Part shown: positions 10,501-20,070 of the stretch, in pieces
Layout: each line of letters begins with the position of its first letter
How positions within the stretch are numbered: the stretch's first letter is position 1
Origin: Owenia fusiformis
Lineage: Eukaryota > Annelida > Polychaeta > Sabellida > Oweniidae
Assembly (NCBI GenBank): GCA_903813345.2
Contig: CAIIXF020000009.1
Coordinates: forward strand, 17,881,759 to 17,945,758
Length of the DNA stretch: 64,000 nucleotides
Reading direction: 5' to 3'
Translations under genes and position numbers: made by a program
The notes under the pieces: model-generated
Told to the model about the DNA's origin: nothing
Seen by the model: the letters and a program-made list of their open reading frames with translations, nothing else
Databases searched by the model: none

Positions 10501-13194
10501 AATTATCTGGCCTATGAGTTGATTACACATGGCTGACACTTGAAAAACAAACAGATTAACATGCAAAGTAAGCGCAGGAAAGCAATGTGGCAGGGATTAA
10601 AGTTGCTGATTGGATGTTTGTAAGGAGTTATCGGACCTATCACATGTATGAGTAGCTCACATGAAACTGACGCTTGAAAAACAAACAGATTAATATGCGA
10701 AGTAAGCGCGGGAAAGCAATGTGGCAGGGATTAAAGTTGCTGATTGGATGTTTGTAAGGAGTTACCGGACTTATGACATGTATGAGTAGCTTAAGTTAAA
10801 CTGACACTTTAAAACCAAACAGATTAGCATGCAATATACGCGCGGGAAATAACAGAATTATACACGGTCAACTAACCACCCATAAAAACACAGACCGGTC
10901 AAGGCATTATCGGCGGTTAACCGGTTAATACTTGACACCTCTATTTGGTTCTATTGAAAGGGGTTCCATAACCATTTTTTGTGTATTTCACTAGGAATTC
11001 CTGAATCATAAATCAATGCATATACCATTTGTCATGTCATATGTGATTCTTTAGCCATATCATATATGGTTCTTTTGCCATATCATACGTGATTCTTTTG
11101 CCGTATCATATATGGTTCTTTTGCCATATCATACGTGATTCTTTTGCCGTATCATATATGGTTCTTTTGCCATGTCATACATGGTTCTTTTGTCATATCA
11201 TATATGGTTTGCATCACTTTCAATGCAGTAGCTGATATCCTGGTATTTTTATACACTTGACTACACTACCTTTACCTCTCTTAGCCTGTTTTTATTTCAA
11301 AACCATGCTAGCTTGATGTTCTACTTATCCTTCCAGAAATGTTATACAACAGTTAACTAGGGTGCTGAATTTACTGCATAAAAAGCCAAACCAACTACGC
11401 ATGCCACCAGATGGCAATACTCTACTCAAGTGGGCAGAAAGAATACTCAAGTTATATATAGCCTCAAAGAAGGTAGGTGATATTTATATAGTCTGCAAGA
11501 AGGTAGGAAGTAGAAACTAAATCCCACATATTTATTTAAACTCTTATTATTCACTGTGTAGTTGTCAATAGGTTGCATATTCAACTGATGTTTAAACCAG
11601 ACAAGTCCAGAAGTCTCGTCATATACAAAGGCAAGACAAGCTAGCTTTGAGATCCAAGGCAAACCTGTTCCAACAATACAAGAGAAATGGATAAAATGCC
11701 TTGGCAAACACTATGAGGTGTCAACAACACCAAAGACATATTTTTGGATTATTGATCTGGATAAATATTTGGTGAATTGGTACAATCCTAGGATCAACTA
11801 CGATAAGGTAGTTAGAGATAGTTATACTTACATTATGGTAGTTATATGCTTGGAGGCCTTAAATGTAATGAATGATCAGGTGTAAAGAAATTGATATTAA
11901 AATTTCATTTCTTTTCCAACTTGACCTATTTTTAAAAATACCCACCAATTAAGATAAAATTGATGAAAGTAAAGTTTCCAAAAATATACATAGTATCTTA
12001 GTATTTTTAAACGTACAATATTTTAGTAATTTTTTAATGAATAATCACCATGTAAGCCAACCAAAATGGTGTCATTTTTATGCCACCACCAAAAAGTGGT
12101 GACATTTTGTTGTGGTCTCCGTCTGTAACAAATTCTTACAACTTCCAATAACTTTATATTTAATGTTTGACCTTCAATGACTTTTTCAAGGTCTGTTTTC
12201 AACTTGCTTCAAATTGACCAACTTCTTTTTCAAAATTATCTACAAGTTATCAGAAGTTCAAATCTGTCTTTAGATTTGAGATTTGACCTTCAATGACCTT
12301 CTCAAGGTCAAAAAAGGTCAAAAAGGTCTTTTTTCAACTTGCTTCAAATTGACCAATTTTCTTTCAAACTATCTACAAATTCTCAACAGTTCAAATCTGA
12401 CTATAGATTTGACCTTCAATGACATTCTCAAGGTCAAAAAGGTATTTTGGCACCTTGCTTCAAATTGACCATTTTTTCAAAATCATCCAACATCTCAGAA
12501 TTTCAAATCTGACTTTAGATTTGAGATTTCACCTTCAATGACCTTCTCAGGATCGAAAAAGGTCTTTTTTCCAACTTGCTTCAAATTGACCAATTTATTT
12601 TTTCAAAATCATCTGTAAGTTCTCAGAAATTCAAATCTGACTTAAGATTAAACTTTTGATATTGTGAGCAACAAGGTGGTGACATTTTGTCGTGTTAATG
12701 CCTTGTATTAATATCTTTTATAAGTGCAACCTACATTTCAATGTTCAAATTTTATTCTTGTGAATCTTTTAATTTCAGGCTGAACAAGCTAATGACAGTG
12801 GCTATGCAACCATAAGTAAAGTGTATGCTGAAAGTCGCAAGAAGTATGCCTCATATTTGAATCTCAGTGAAGTACAAATGCATGGGTCTCCTAACAAAGA
12901 GTACTCAGATGGAACTAGTTTAGCTGCTAGCTTTAGTTATGAAAAGTAAGTTAGATTAACAATTATTTCATGTGATATCATATTGAGCATGTTATTTTGC
13001 TTTATCATGTAAGCAGTATAAGTTTAATAATGTAAGCAAACTACTTTTGTTAAATTACATGTACATTCTTGATTTACTGTTTTTCAATAGTAATTGTTGT
13101 ATTATAGTATTTTATTTCCATATTCCCTCACAGGCCTTAATGTGTGAAATATTGTAGGTCACCAGAGAAAGAAGCTGTTGGAACAAAATGCTGA
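4584..13194 (+). CDS. Single-pass Cys-rich receptor-like membrane protein, 360 aa, unrecognised family
   Basis: Nine exons splice in frame: 4584-4694 (ATG at 4628), 5657-5776, 5993-6151, 7594-7708, 8442-8539, 9886-10069, 11337-11472, 12779-12945 and 13158-13194 (stop at 13192-13194). All introns are GT-AG. The product has a signal peptide (residues 1 to about 19) and a six-Cys EGF-like module (about 26-60). A second Cys-rich, furin-repeat-like stretch follows (about 65-114), then one hydrophobic membrane segment (about 126-150) followed by RMKK. The cytoplasmic tail is about 210 residues, with a compact, probably helical block at about 202-290. Near its end is SGYATI (300-305), which fits the ITIM consensus, followed by further tyrosines. 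The predicted topology is an extracellular N terminus and a signalling or sorting tail; ligand and pathway are unknown. I do not recognise an orthologue. Confidence 0.8.
4588..4620 (+). promoter_or_regulatory. Upstream ORF in the 5' leader
   Basis: The exon that starts at 4584 opens with an ATG at 4588, which gives a 10-codon ORF ending in TAA at 4618-4620. This is eight bases before the start codon at 4628. Scanning ribosomes would meet it first, so it could lower translation of the receptor-like protein. Its use is inferred. Confidence 0.5.
5437..5600. repeat. Decayed internal fragment of the GCGAGTAG MITE family
   Basis: The stretch around AATGGGGAATCGACCTGA and TTTCAAAGAAAATTG resembles the interior of the element at 3769-4208. 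Both termini are missing. It lies in intron 1 of the receptor-like gene, just upstream of exon 2. Confidence 0.5.
6237..7192 (-). mobile_element. Tc1/mariner-type transposon, 956 bp, decayed
   Basis: The ends CAGGGTGACCAGAAAAAA and, on the other strand, TAGGGTGACCAGAAAAAA form a terminal inverted repeat of about 40 bp. The element is bounded by TA at 6235-6236 and 7193-7194. It lies in intron 3 of the receptor-like gene, in antisense orientation, and contains a broken transposase. Confidence 0.85.
6468..7029 (-). pseudogene. Mariner-like transposase remnant (DDE_3 type)
   Basis: The open segment 6754-7029 encodes WFLDEANI, then RPLQSTKCTAWVVLS, IIGPYIFED and AVTVNTEQY. This is the order seen around the first and second catalytic regions of insect-type mariner transposases. 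Further downstream, in shifted frames with stops, come PHRPDLNSPDLLWGLLKDYL, which corresponds to the PRSPDL...FLWGYLK region, and a decayed GAT-like motif. The N-terminal DNA-binding region is missing. It cannot encode an active enzyme. Confidence 0.8.
8570..9280. mobile_element. Non-autonomous TIR transposon with CCCGGGGGGTTCAC ends (711 bp)
   Basis: The two ends match over about 40 bp as inverted repeats, starting CCCGGGGGGTTCAC. The element is flanked by an exact 8-bp duplication GTCTCTAG at 8562-8569 and 9281-9288. It lies in intron 5 of the receptor-like gene, 22 bp after the splice donor. Inside, at about 8695-8860, are five to six tandem copies of a 31-bp unit containing CCATACCAAATGTCCAAATA. 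No transposase is present. The 8-bp duplication fits hAT or P-like superfamilies; the ends do not decide which. Confidence 0.85.
9597..9884 (+). repeat. Degenerate minisatellite, about 33-36-bp unit
   Basis: About eight units contain TATGTTACACCCCA followed by GTGTTGCTATGGTGCT. The array runs directly into the CAG acceptor of the exon beginning at 9886, so its last unit supplies the pyrimidine-rich tract and possibly the branch point. Confidence 0.75.
10114..10943. mobile_element. hAT-type non-autonomous transposon (830 bp)
   Basis: The left end TAGTGGTGTTTTTACCGG and the reverse complement of the right end, TAGAGGTGTCAAGTATTAAC, are inverted repeats of hAT style (TAGNGGTGT). The element is bounded by an exact 8-bp duplication TTTGGTTC at 10106-10113 and 10944-10951. 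Subterminal GGTTAACCG palindromes occur near both ends. The core at about 10545-10830 holds roughly two and a half tandem copies of a 133-bp unit with AACAAACAGATTAA and GGCAGGGATTAAAGTTGCTG. No ORF was found. It lies in intron 6. Confidence 0.85.
11045..11205 (+). repeat. 23-bp minisatellite with a 46-bp dimer pattern
   Basis: Seven units of the form (A/G)TTCTTTTGCC(A/G)TATCAT follow one another. The middle units alternate between ATATGG and ACGTGA endings, which makes a 46-bp higher-order repeat. It is intronic, 131 bp before the exon at 11337. Confidence 0.85.
12069..12705 (+). repeat. Dispersed element with GGTGGTGACATTTTGT ends and tandem core
   Basis: It begins near ACCAAAAAGTGGTGACATTT and ends near GGTGGTGACATTTTGT. 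The core is three to four copies of a block of about 125 bp containing TTTGACCTTCAATGACCTTC, TCAAGGTC and AACTTGCTTCAAATTGACCA. A reverse-oriented relative occupies parts of 53286-54785, and a short relative lies at 32218-32346. It sits in intron 7 of the receptor-like gene. Confidence 0.7.
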
Positions 13195-13356
13195 CTGTAG
13201 GTATTGGCCTACTAATATAATGGTTCACACTTGCATAAACCATAAGCATGTACATGTACAGCTATCATATACATGTATTATACCATGTTTCATACATGTA
13301 TCTCACACATGTATTGTATCATGTTACAAATATTAGAACCATAGAAAGGTTATTTA

Positions 13357-13517
13357 CAGGATGACCCAAAAGAAATGTTGCCCAAAAGATCTTCACCAAT
13401 TTTTGACCTTGCATCATAACATTTTCTACAGTCTATATGTTAGTGTGACATGGATTCAGCTTATATTTCCAGAAAATTATAACTGCTCATTTGGGTAAGG
13501 ACTTTTGGGTCAGCCTG
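13357..13517. mobile_element. Mariner-type MITE (161 bp)
   Basis: CAGGATGACCCAAAAG at the left and CTTTTGGGTCAGCCTG at the right form terminal inverted repeats. They are flanked by TA at 13355-13356 and 13518-13519. The element lies just past the stop codon of the receptor-like gene and could be part of its 3' UTR. Confidence 0.8.
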
Positions 13518-13888
13518 TACAATGAAATGGGATTGACTACATAAGTATATATTTGCAGAAATTTAATGCAGTAGGGCACCCATCTATTTGCTTTTAATCA
13601 ATGTCGAACATTGTAGGTCACTCACTAGCTTTGCTTATAATGGTAAGCATGCATTAATGCATGAATAGCAATAATTTTATAAGGTTGATATAAATGTGGC
13701 AGTGATTTACTTCATATGTTACTGATTTCTCTTGAGAGGATTCATGCAGTGGGCTGCATTGCCATGTTCTTACGAACATTCTTTCTATCATCTGAAGTCT
13801 ATGCTAATCACTATCAATATTTCATCAGATCATTCATGATTCACTCACTCATTGCATTATGAATGGCTTGTCTCAAAGAATCATGGGA

Positions 13889-14012
13889 ACCATTAACAGA
13901 AACTTCATAAAATTAAGAGTTTGTAAAGTCCATTGTTCTCTCACTGTATCCATGGTTACAACAATTGATTTAAGAATTTGTAACTTTACGAAGTTTCCGT
14001 TAATGACCCTCT
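13889..14012. repeat. Imperfect palindrome
   Basis: CATTAACAGAAACTTCATAA near the left edge pairs with CTTTACGAAGTTTCCGTTAA near the right edge. It is probably a miniature inverted-repeat element; no target duplication was resolved. Confidence 0.45.
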
Positions 14013-14527
14013 GATTAACAACTTGTGAAGGGGATAATTTAAAGTGCATGCTTCTAACCTCATTTGGTTCACCCTGTATGCAGATTAGTTTGCTCAAATA
14101 TTAACAGCCTACATATACTATGATAAGGTGTAAATATGTGGTGCGAGAGTCACTGAGAAGTTCGGAGGGATATAGGGAACACCTCCGTCCATCTGTCCGT
14201 CCGGGCAATAACTCAAATACCGTTGGCCAGATTATGCATCCTATGGGGATAGGAGTTCTGCTCAAGAGCCAATTTTCAAAATGGTCGCTCATTTAAAAAT
14301 GGCGGCCATTTTAGTGCCAATTTTACAGTAATTTAGGTACAATATGTAAAACTGTAATAGCAATATGTTTTAAATGTAGAAAAATTATATAGGACATTAA
14401 TATAGCTAGAAATGTAGATATCGAAGAAGCACATGGCAGCCATCTTGAAAAATGGCAGCCTTTACACGCTAATTTACAATTATTGGTGTAACTTGAAAAG
14501 TTGTGGAGCGATTTTGTTCATATTTGG

Positions 14528-14660
14528 TGTAATGATCTGGACAGTACAAGTTCTAGCTTTAGAAGACCAAGTTGTATATTTGTAATCCCACACATGTACA
14601 AGTAACATAATACCTCAAAGGCAGTTAGCAAGATGATACCAGAAACTGGATATCATTACA
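14528..14660 (-). repeat. 3' LTR (133 bp)
   Basis: It is base-for-base identical, by reading, to the copy at 19282-19414. It starts TGTAATGATC and ends TATCATTACA on the plus strand. It is unusually short for a Ty3/gypsy LTR. Confidence 0.95.
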
Positions 14661-14673
14661 TCTCCCTTTTTCT
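14661..14673 (-). promoter_or_regulatory. Polypurine tract for plus-strand priming
   Basis: On the minus strand the bases directly before the 3' LTR read AGAAAAAGGGAGA. This is the expected position and composition for the element's polypurine tract. Confidence 0.75.
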
Positions 14674-15107
14674 AAAGAATGTAAAGGAATATAAAAATAA
14701 TACAAATGATCGATCATAATAAAGACTTTTCTTAAACAATGATCTATGAATGATTGTACATTAATTCTATTCATAGCACACTAATAATCTACAAATTGTT
14801 GATGTTTAAACTGCACCCTATAATCACCTTTTATTCATACAATATTGTAAGTATCTTTAACCTTCTAAGTATCTCAGAAAAATGTTTCAAAGTTTGAATG
14901 ATTATAAAAAAGGCAATATAGATGTCACTAATTTCGAAAGCTTTATGTTACAATATAGATATCACTAGTTTCGAAAGTTTTATGTTTTAGATACACTCTC
15001 ATTTTTTAATATCTCATGTGATTTAAGTATCTTTGAAATTATCAAAGTGTCTTAATAACAAGTATCAAGTGACAAGTATCAATAACCAGTTAACTGATCA
15101 AAAGTGA

Positions 15108-18100
15108 TTAATTATAACAGAGTCTGTTAACTGGTTTTGACACTCTGCCAGACCTCCTTAATTCAGCAGCTGGATGCTCCACATCTATGTTTAATAAGGG
15201 ACTGAACCTGTTACTAGTTGGAACAGGTGATGGGTTGGTTGATTGATTTGTTTCATGGGAATTTGGGGGACAAGGAGTGGGAGGTCTTGTTTGTATATCT
15301 AGGTCTTGACACATTATCTCATTAAATGGCTCCTTTGATGACAGGAGCTCTCTCCTATCCCTTCTAAAAAGTTTCCCTCCTTCTGTTTCTACCTTGTAAG
15401 ATCTGGAGGAAACTTTTGCGACAACTCTGGCTTTTACATCCCATTTATCTTTCGGGTTTCTTTTCAGTCTAACCGTCTGATTATTTTCTAACTCTGAAAG
15501 TTGCTTTGTGTTTTTGTCGTAATATTTTTTCTGCTTCTCCTTCTGCAGGGCTTTACTTTTCACTATATCGGTAAATCTATCGTTGGCCTGTATTGCAGAT
15601 GGTAATCGAGTTCTTAATGGTCTCCCCATTAAGAGCTCTGCTGGTGACTTACCACACTCTAATGGGGCATTCCTGTATGCTAACAGGGCCAGATGTGGGT
15701 CAGTATTGCTGCGAATTGCTTTTTTCATCAGCCTTTTTACTATTTTGACCCCATTTTCTGCCTTTCCGTTACCCTGGCTATGGAAAGGACTACTGAATGA
15801 CAAATCAAATTCATAGGTGTCTGCAAATTCCCTGAATTCTCTTGATTCAAACATAGTAGCATTATCAATTCTCACTTTCAAAGGAATTCCGAATCTTGCA
15901 AATATTGACTTTATGTGACTGATTATTGTTTTTGCCTTTGTACTTGACAGATGAACACATTCTGGGTAGTTTGAGAAATAATCAGTCACTAAAAGATAGT
16001 CCTTATCAAAGAGCTTGAAAAGGTCTATTGCAACCTTTTCCCAGGGGCCTTTTGTTTTGTCTCCATTTATCAATGGCTGTTTTGCATTGTTGTACCTCAG
16101 CTCAAGACATGTTTCGCACTTTCCTATCATGTCTGAGATATCATTATTAATGCCTGGCCAGTATACTGATTTTCTAGCTATTCGCTTACACTTTTCTACT
16201 CCCAAGTGACCTTCATGGACCCTATTCAATATTTCCTTCCTCATGCTTTTGGGGATAATTACTGTTTGCCCTTTCAAGAGAATATCATCCACTACAGTAA
16301 TTTCATGTTTCATTTGGGAGTATATTTTCTCTGACCCCTTTTCCCAACCATTTCTTACATAGTCAATAATCTTGGATAATATGGGGTCTTTCTTTGTTTC
16401 TATTTGGATTTTTCTCATTATGTTCTCTGAGACAGGTATTTCATTAAATATCATGTTCACTTGATTTTCTACCTGGATATCTAGTTTTGAAACTCTTGGT
16501 TCTGATCTTTTTGTTCTGAAACTTGCTCTACTGAGGGCGTCTGCTAGTACCAAGTTTTTTCCAGGGGTGTATATCATTGTATAATCATATTTCTGCAGTT
16601 TCATGAACAACCTTTGTAACCTTGGGGTCATGTCATTCAAATTTTTCTGGGATATTGGTATCAAGGGCTTATGGTCTGTTTCAAGTTCAATTTTATCCAT
16701 CCCATATATGTATTCATGAAATTTGTTACACCCTTCAACTAATCCCAAACATTCTTTTTCTATCTGGGCCCATCTTTTTTGACATTCTGTAAGGGATTTG
16801 CTACCGTAAGCCACTGGCTTCCAATCAGTACCATGCTGTTGCATAAGAACCATCCCTAATGAGTCCTTACTGGAATCTGTTGAAACTCTTGTTTTCCTTA
16901 GAGGGTCAAAATAGGCTAACACTGGGGATGAACTTATGACCTTTTTTATGTCTTGGAACTCTTGCTCATGATTGCTTTCCCATTTCCAGATAACTTGAGA
17001 TTCTAAAAGCTTCCTCATGTGAGTAGTTCTTGCAGACAAATTAGGGATGAATTTTCCAGCGTAATTAATCACCCCAAATATTCTTTGAAGTCCAGTTTTG
17101 TCTTTTGGACTCTCTAAATTAGTGATTGTATCTATCCTACCTTCATCAAGTTGAACTCCATTTTGAGTTAGTTTCTCTCCCAAAAAGGTAATTTCTGATT
17201 CTCCAATTTGACATTTTCCTTTATTTAACTTGACATTGTATTTGACCAGTCTTTCCATGACCATTTTTAAGCGCATGTCATGCTCAGTTGCATTTTCTCC
17301 CCAGATTATCAGATCATCGATATATACTCGTACACCGTCTAGACCATCAACTACCTGTTCCATTGCCTTATGGAACACCTCTGGGCTACTAGATATACCT
17401 TGTGGGAGACGTTGGTAACAGTACCTGCCCCAGGGACTATTAAAGGTTGTGAGGGGTTGACTTTCAGGGTGGAGTTTAATTTGAAAAAAACCACTTGAAG
17501 CATCCAACTTACTAAACACCTTTGCATTTTTCATCTCACTAATAATCAAATCCTTTTTTGGTATTGGGTAATGTTCCCTTTTGATTGACCTATTCAAATC
17601 TGTAGGATCTACACATAATCTTACATCACCATTTGATTTCTTTACAACTACCATGCTATTAACCCAATCAGTAGGGTCATTAATCTTTCTTATGATGCCT
17701 AATGTTTCAAGTCTTGAAAGTTCACTGTGCACTTTACCTCTCATAGGCACTGATACATGCCTTGGGGCATGAATAACTGGTTGTGCATTTTCTTCCAAAG
17801 ATATCTTGTATGTGAAAGGCATAGACTCAAACTTGCTAATTGAATTGAATGCACTTGGATAATCATTTATCAATTTATCCACCCTTGTGGCAGGTGATTT
17901 GCTATTGTGATGCATGTTACTTTCCCCAGGACTCTTCACATTAGGCATTTTCATTTCTTTGACCTCTTTTACAGGTGTATTATTATTGACAACCCAGACA
18001 CGCTTCACAAGGCCCAATTTGTCACATGTTTTATCACAAAGCAACGAAATTCCGTTTTTTACAATTACAAAGTGGACCCTGTGACACTTGCCTTTTACTT

Positions 18101-19211
18101 GAACCTGTAATACACACACCCCACATGTTTCAATAGGCTGTTTGTTGTAATCATACAATTTCGTATTTCTGTTGAATATGCTAGGGGGGCATTTTAATTG
18201 TTTCAAGTCACTTTGGTTTATTATGTTTGCATTGGCCCCTGTATCTAGTCTAAATGGTATAAGAACACCATTGACCACCAAAGGAGCTACCCATTTGTCA
18301 TCATTTACAACATTGATCTCATGTGATGGTTGATTGTCACTGATTTCTGAGTACTGTTCTTCAGGTTGTTCATTTACAAAATTTATGTAATACTCACAGT
18401 CACTGCTATCGGTTTCATTTTCATCATTTACAATGTTCACCTGTTTTCTGCGGCCTGATTGTCGCTTTTTCCGTCCATACTCCTTGGGTCGCGCACCTTT
18501 CGTGATGTGGCACTTAGATGAGTAGTGGTTCCTCTTGCCGCATTTGTTGCACGTTTGTCCGTACGCTGGACATTTACGGATAGCATGATCATATCCACAT
18601 TGTGAACAGTCTGTTATCATCCTTGGGGTAGTTGTCACGTTGTTGATGTCCGCAGACGCAGTAGTCTCAACATTTTTAAATGTCTTCATTCTTTCAACGG
18701 TTTGCTCTGCAGCTCTGCAAATTTTCTCACAGTTTGTCAATGTCAAATCATCTTGCCTTAATAGGCGTTCTCGGAGCGTGTCATCGTTGACTCCGATTAC
18801 TAACTGATCACGTAAGATAGAATCTTCCAGTGTCCCATATTTGCATGTGGTGATTTTCACCTTCAAATCTGACAGGAATTCTTCAAAGGATTCTCCATTT
18901 TTCTGTAATCTAATCCGAAATACATAACGTTCATAGGTTTCGTTCTGCTTTGGGATGCAGTATGCGTCAAATTGTTGAAGTACAACTTTATAATTTGTAG
19001 AGTCTTCATCTTTATCAAATTTGAATGTCTTAAACAGTTGACTGGCTTTGGGCCCAGCACAGGTAACGAGTAGTCCTATCTTCTGTTTGTCTGTGATTTC
19101 ACCAAGGGCATCTAGATAGAACTCAAATTCACTCCTGAAATTTAACCAGTGTTTCTCCAAATTGTTGGAGAAATCCACCCTTTCTGGCTTCGGAATATTA
19201 TTCATCATCAT
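15108..19211 (-). CDS. Ty3/gypsy Gag-Pol polyprotein, 1,367 aa
   Basis: This single uninterrupted ORF encodes Gag (about 1-195), two CCHC zinc knuckles (C202/C205/H209/C214 and C221/C224/H229/C234) and an aspartic protease with DTGA at 323-326. Reverse transcriptase follows with YIDD at 630-633, then RNase H (D779, E820, D846, D891). The integrase has an HHCC-like zinc site (H999, H1002, C1032, C1035) and a DD35E core at D1063, D1116 and E1152. All expected catalytic residues are present. Gag and Pol are fused without a frameshift, and no env follows; about 450 non-coding bases separate the stop from the purine tract. The closest family I recognise is the K02A2.6-like, Mag-related group of Metaviridae. 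Confidence 0.95.
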   Translation of the reverse strand: MMMNNIPKPERVDFSNNLEKHWLNFRSEFEFYLDALGEITDKQKIGLLVTCAGPKASQLFKTFKFDKDEDSTNYKVVLQQFDAYCIPKQNETYERYVFRIRLQKNGESFEEFLSDLKVKITTCKYGTLEDSILRDQLVIGVNDDTLRERLLRQDDLTLTNCEKICRAAEQTVERMKTFKNVETTASADINNVTTTPRMITDCSQCGYDHAIRKCPAYGQTCNKCGKRNHYSSKCHITKGARPKEYGRKKRQSGRRKQVNIVNDENETDSSDCEYYINFVNEQPEEQYSEISDNQPSHEINVVNDDKWVAPLVVNGVLIPFRLDTGANANIINQSDLKQLKCPPSIFNRNTKLYDYNKQPIETCGVCVLQVQVKGKCHRVHFVIVKNGISLLCDKTCDKLGLVKRVWVVNNNTPVKEVKEMKMPNVKSPGESNMHHNSKSPATRVDKLINDYPSAFNSISKFESMPFTYKISLEENAQPVIHAPRHVSVPMRGKVHSELSRLETLGIIRKINDPTDWVNSMVVVKKSNGDVRLCVDPTDLNRSIKREHYPIPKKDLIISEMKNAKVFSKLDASSGFFQIKLHPESQPLTTFNSPWGRYCYQRLPQGISSSPEVFHKAMEQVVDGLDGVRVYIDDLIIWGENATEHDMRLKMVMERLVKYNVKLNKGKCQIGESEITFLGEKLTQNGVQLDEGRIDTITNLESPKDKTGLQRIFGVINYAGKFIPNLSARTTHMRKLLESQVIWKWESNHEQEFQDIKKVISSSPVLAYFDPLRKTRVSTDSSKDSLGMVLMQQHGTDWKPVAYGSKSLTECQKRWAQIEKECLGLVEGCNKFHEYIYGMDKIELETDHKPLIPISQKNLNDMTPRLQRLFMKLQKYDYTMIYTPGKNLVLADALSRASFRTKRSEPRVSKLDIQVENQVNMIFNEIPVSENIMRKIQIETKKDPILSKIIDYVRNGWEKGSEKIYSQMKHEITVVDDILLKGQTVIIPKSMRKEILNRVHEGHLGVEKCKRIARKSVYWPGINNDISDMIGKCETCLELRYNNAKQPLINGDKTKGPWEKVAIDLFKLFDKDYLLVTDYFSNYPECVHLSSTKAKTIISHIKSIFARFGIPLKVRIDNATMFESREFREFADTYEFDLSFSSPFHSQGNGKAENGVKIVKRLMKKAIRSNTDPHLALLAYRNAPLECGKSPAELLMGRPLRTRLPSAIQANDRFTDIVKSKALQKEKQKKYYDKNTKQLSELENNQTVRLKRNPKDKWDVKARVVAKVSSRSYKVETEGGKLFRRDRRELLSSKEPFNEIMCQDLDIQTRPPTPCPPNSHETNQSTNPSPVPTSNRFSPLLNIDVEHPAAELRRSGRVSKPVNRLCYN

Positions 19212-19263
19212 TTTTAGGCCTTTCTATGCTAATAATCCATTTTTTGTATTGTATTATTAAATA

Positions 19264-19281
19264 TTTCACCACGCAGTACCA
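19264..19281 (-). promoter_or_regulatory. Primer-binding site
   Basis: Directly inside the 5' LTR the minus strand reads TGGTACTGCGTGGTG. The leading TGG fits pairing with a tRNA CCA end. The rest does not match the initiator-Met type, and I could not assign the tRNA. Confidence 0.6.
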
Positions 19282-19414
19282 TGTAATGATCTGGACAGTA
19301 CAAGTTCTAGCTTTAGAAGACCAAGTTGTATATTTGTAATCCCACACATGTACAAGTAACATAATACCTCAAAGGCAGTTAGCAAGATGATACCAGAAAC
19401 TGGATATCATTACA
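19282..19414 (-). repeat. 5' LTR (133 bp)
   Basis: It is identical to 14528-14660. On the minus strand it should contain the element promoter and polyadenylation signals within only 133 bp. Confidence 0.95.
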
Positions 19415-20070
19415 TTTGGTATGTGAATACTATAAGCATTGCACACTGCCTATTGACACTTTTTGTATAAGGTGGCTTAATTTAAAAATGGCTGCCATTT
19501 TGACATTCTTTACTGTAACTAGAAAAGTAGTGGAGCGATTTTGTTCATATTTGGTATGTGAATACTATAAGCATGGTACACTGTCTAATGACTTTTTTTT
19601 GGTAGAAGGCACCCATTTTGAAAAATGGCCACCATTTTGACATTTTTACTATAACTGGAAAAGTAGTGGAGTGATTTTGTTCATATTAGGTATGTGAATA
19701 CTTTAAGCATGGCACACTGTCTAATGACACTTTTGGTAGAAGGCACCCATTTTGAGAAATGGCCACCATTTTTATGTTTTTTGCTATAACTCAAAAGCAA
19801 TAGAGTGATTTTGCTCATATTTGATATGTGAATTAGTTTCTGCAAAAGGATTGGCTTGATTTGGTGAACAATAATTTCAACATTTTTTCTCTTAGACCAT
19901 TCATTGTCAGTAACTTCTGAAAGGAGAATGGCATTGAAATGAGGTGCAAAACAACATATCCCATGTTATTTTCTAGGGGTCCAGCAATACAAGAGATTTA
20001 ATATTGATATACGTATGTACAATATGGATATGGAGGAAACATATTTTGATGAGAAATATTGTATTTATGC

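Larger units (their letters stand above)
14528..19414 (-). mobile_element. Complete Ty3/gypsy LTR retrotransposon (4,887 bp)
   Basis: Two identical 133-bp LTRs enclose one gag-pol ORF. The termini are TGTAATGAT and its perfect inverse ATCATTACA. A 5-bp target duplication TTTGG lies at 14523-14527 and 19415-19419. Read on the minus strand, a TGG-starting primer-binding site abuts the 5' LTR and a purine tract abuts the 3' LTR. Identical LTRs and an open ORF indicate a recent, possibly still competent insertion. No envelope gene is present. Confidence 0.95.
14128..19870. repeat. Older tandem-repeat element split by the LTR retrotransposon
   Basis: DNA on both sides of the retrotransposon (14128-14527 and 19415-19870) belongs to one element. 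It has a GTCCGTCC-rich start, AAAATGGCGGCCATTTT motifs and about 137-bp tandem units with AGTGGAGCGATTTTGTTCAT and ATGTGAATACTATAAGCATG. The same family recurs at 53400-53850. The uninterrupted target can be read in neighbouring units as CATATTTGGTATG. Confidence 0.75.
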
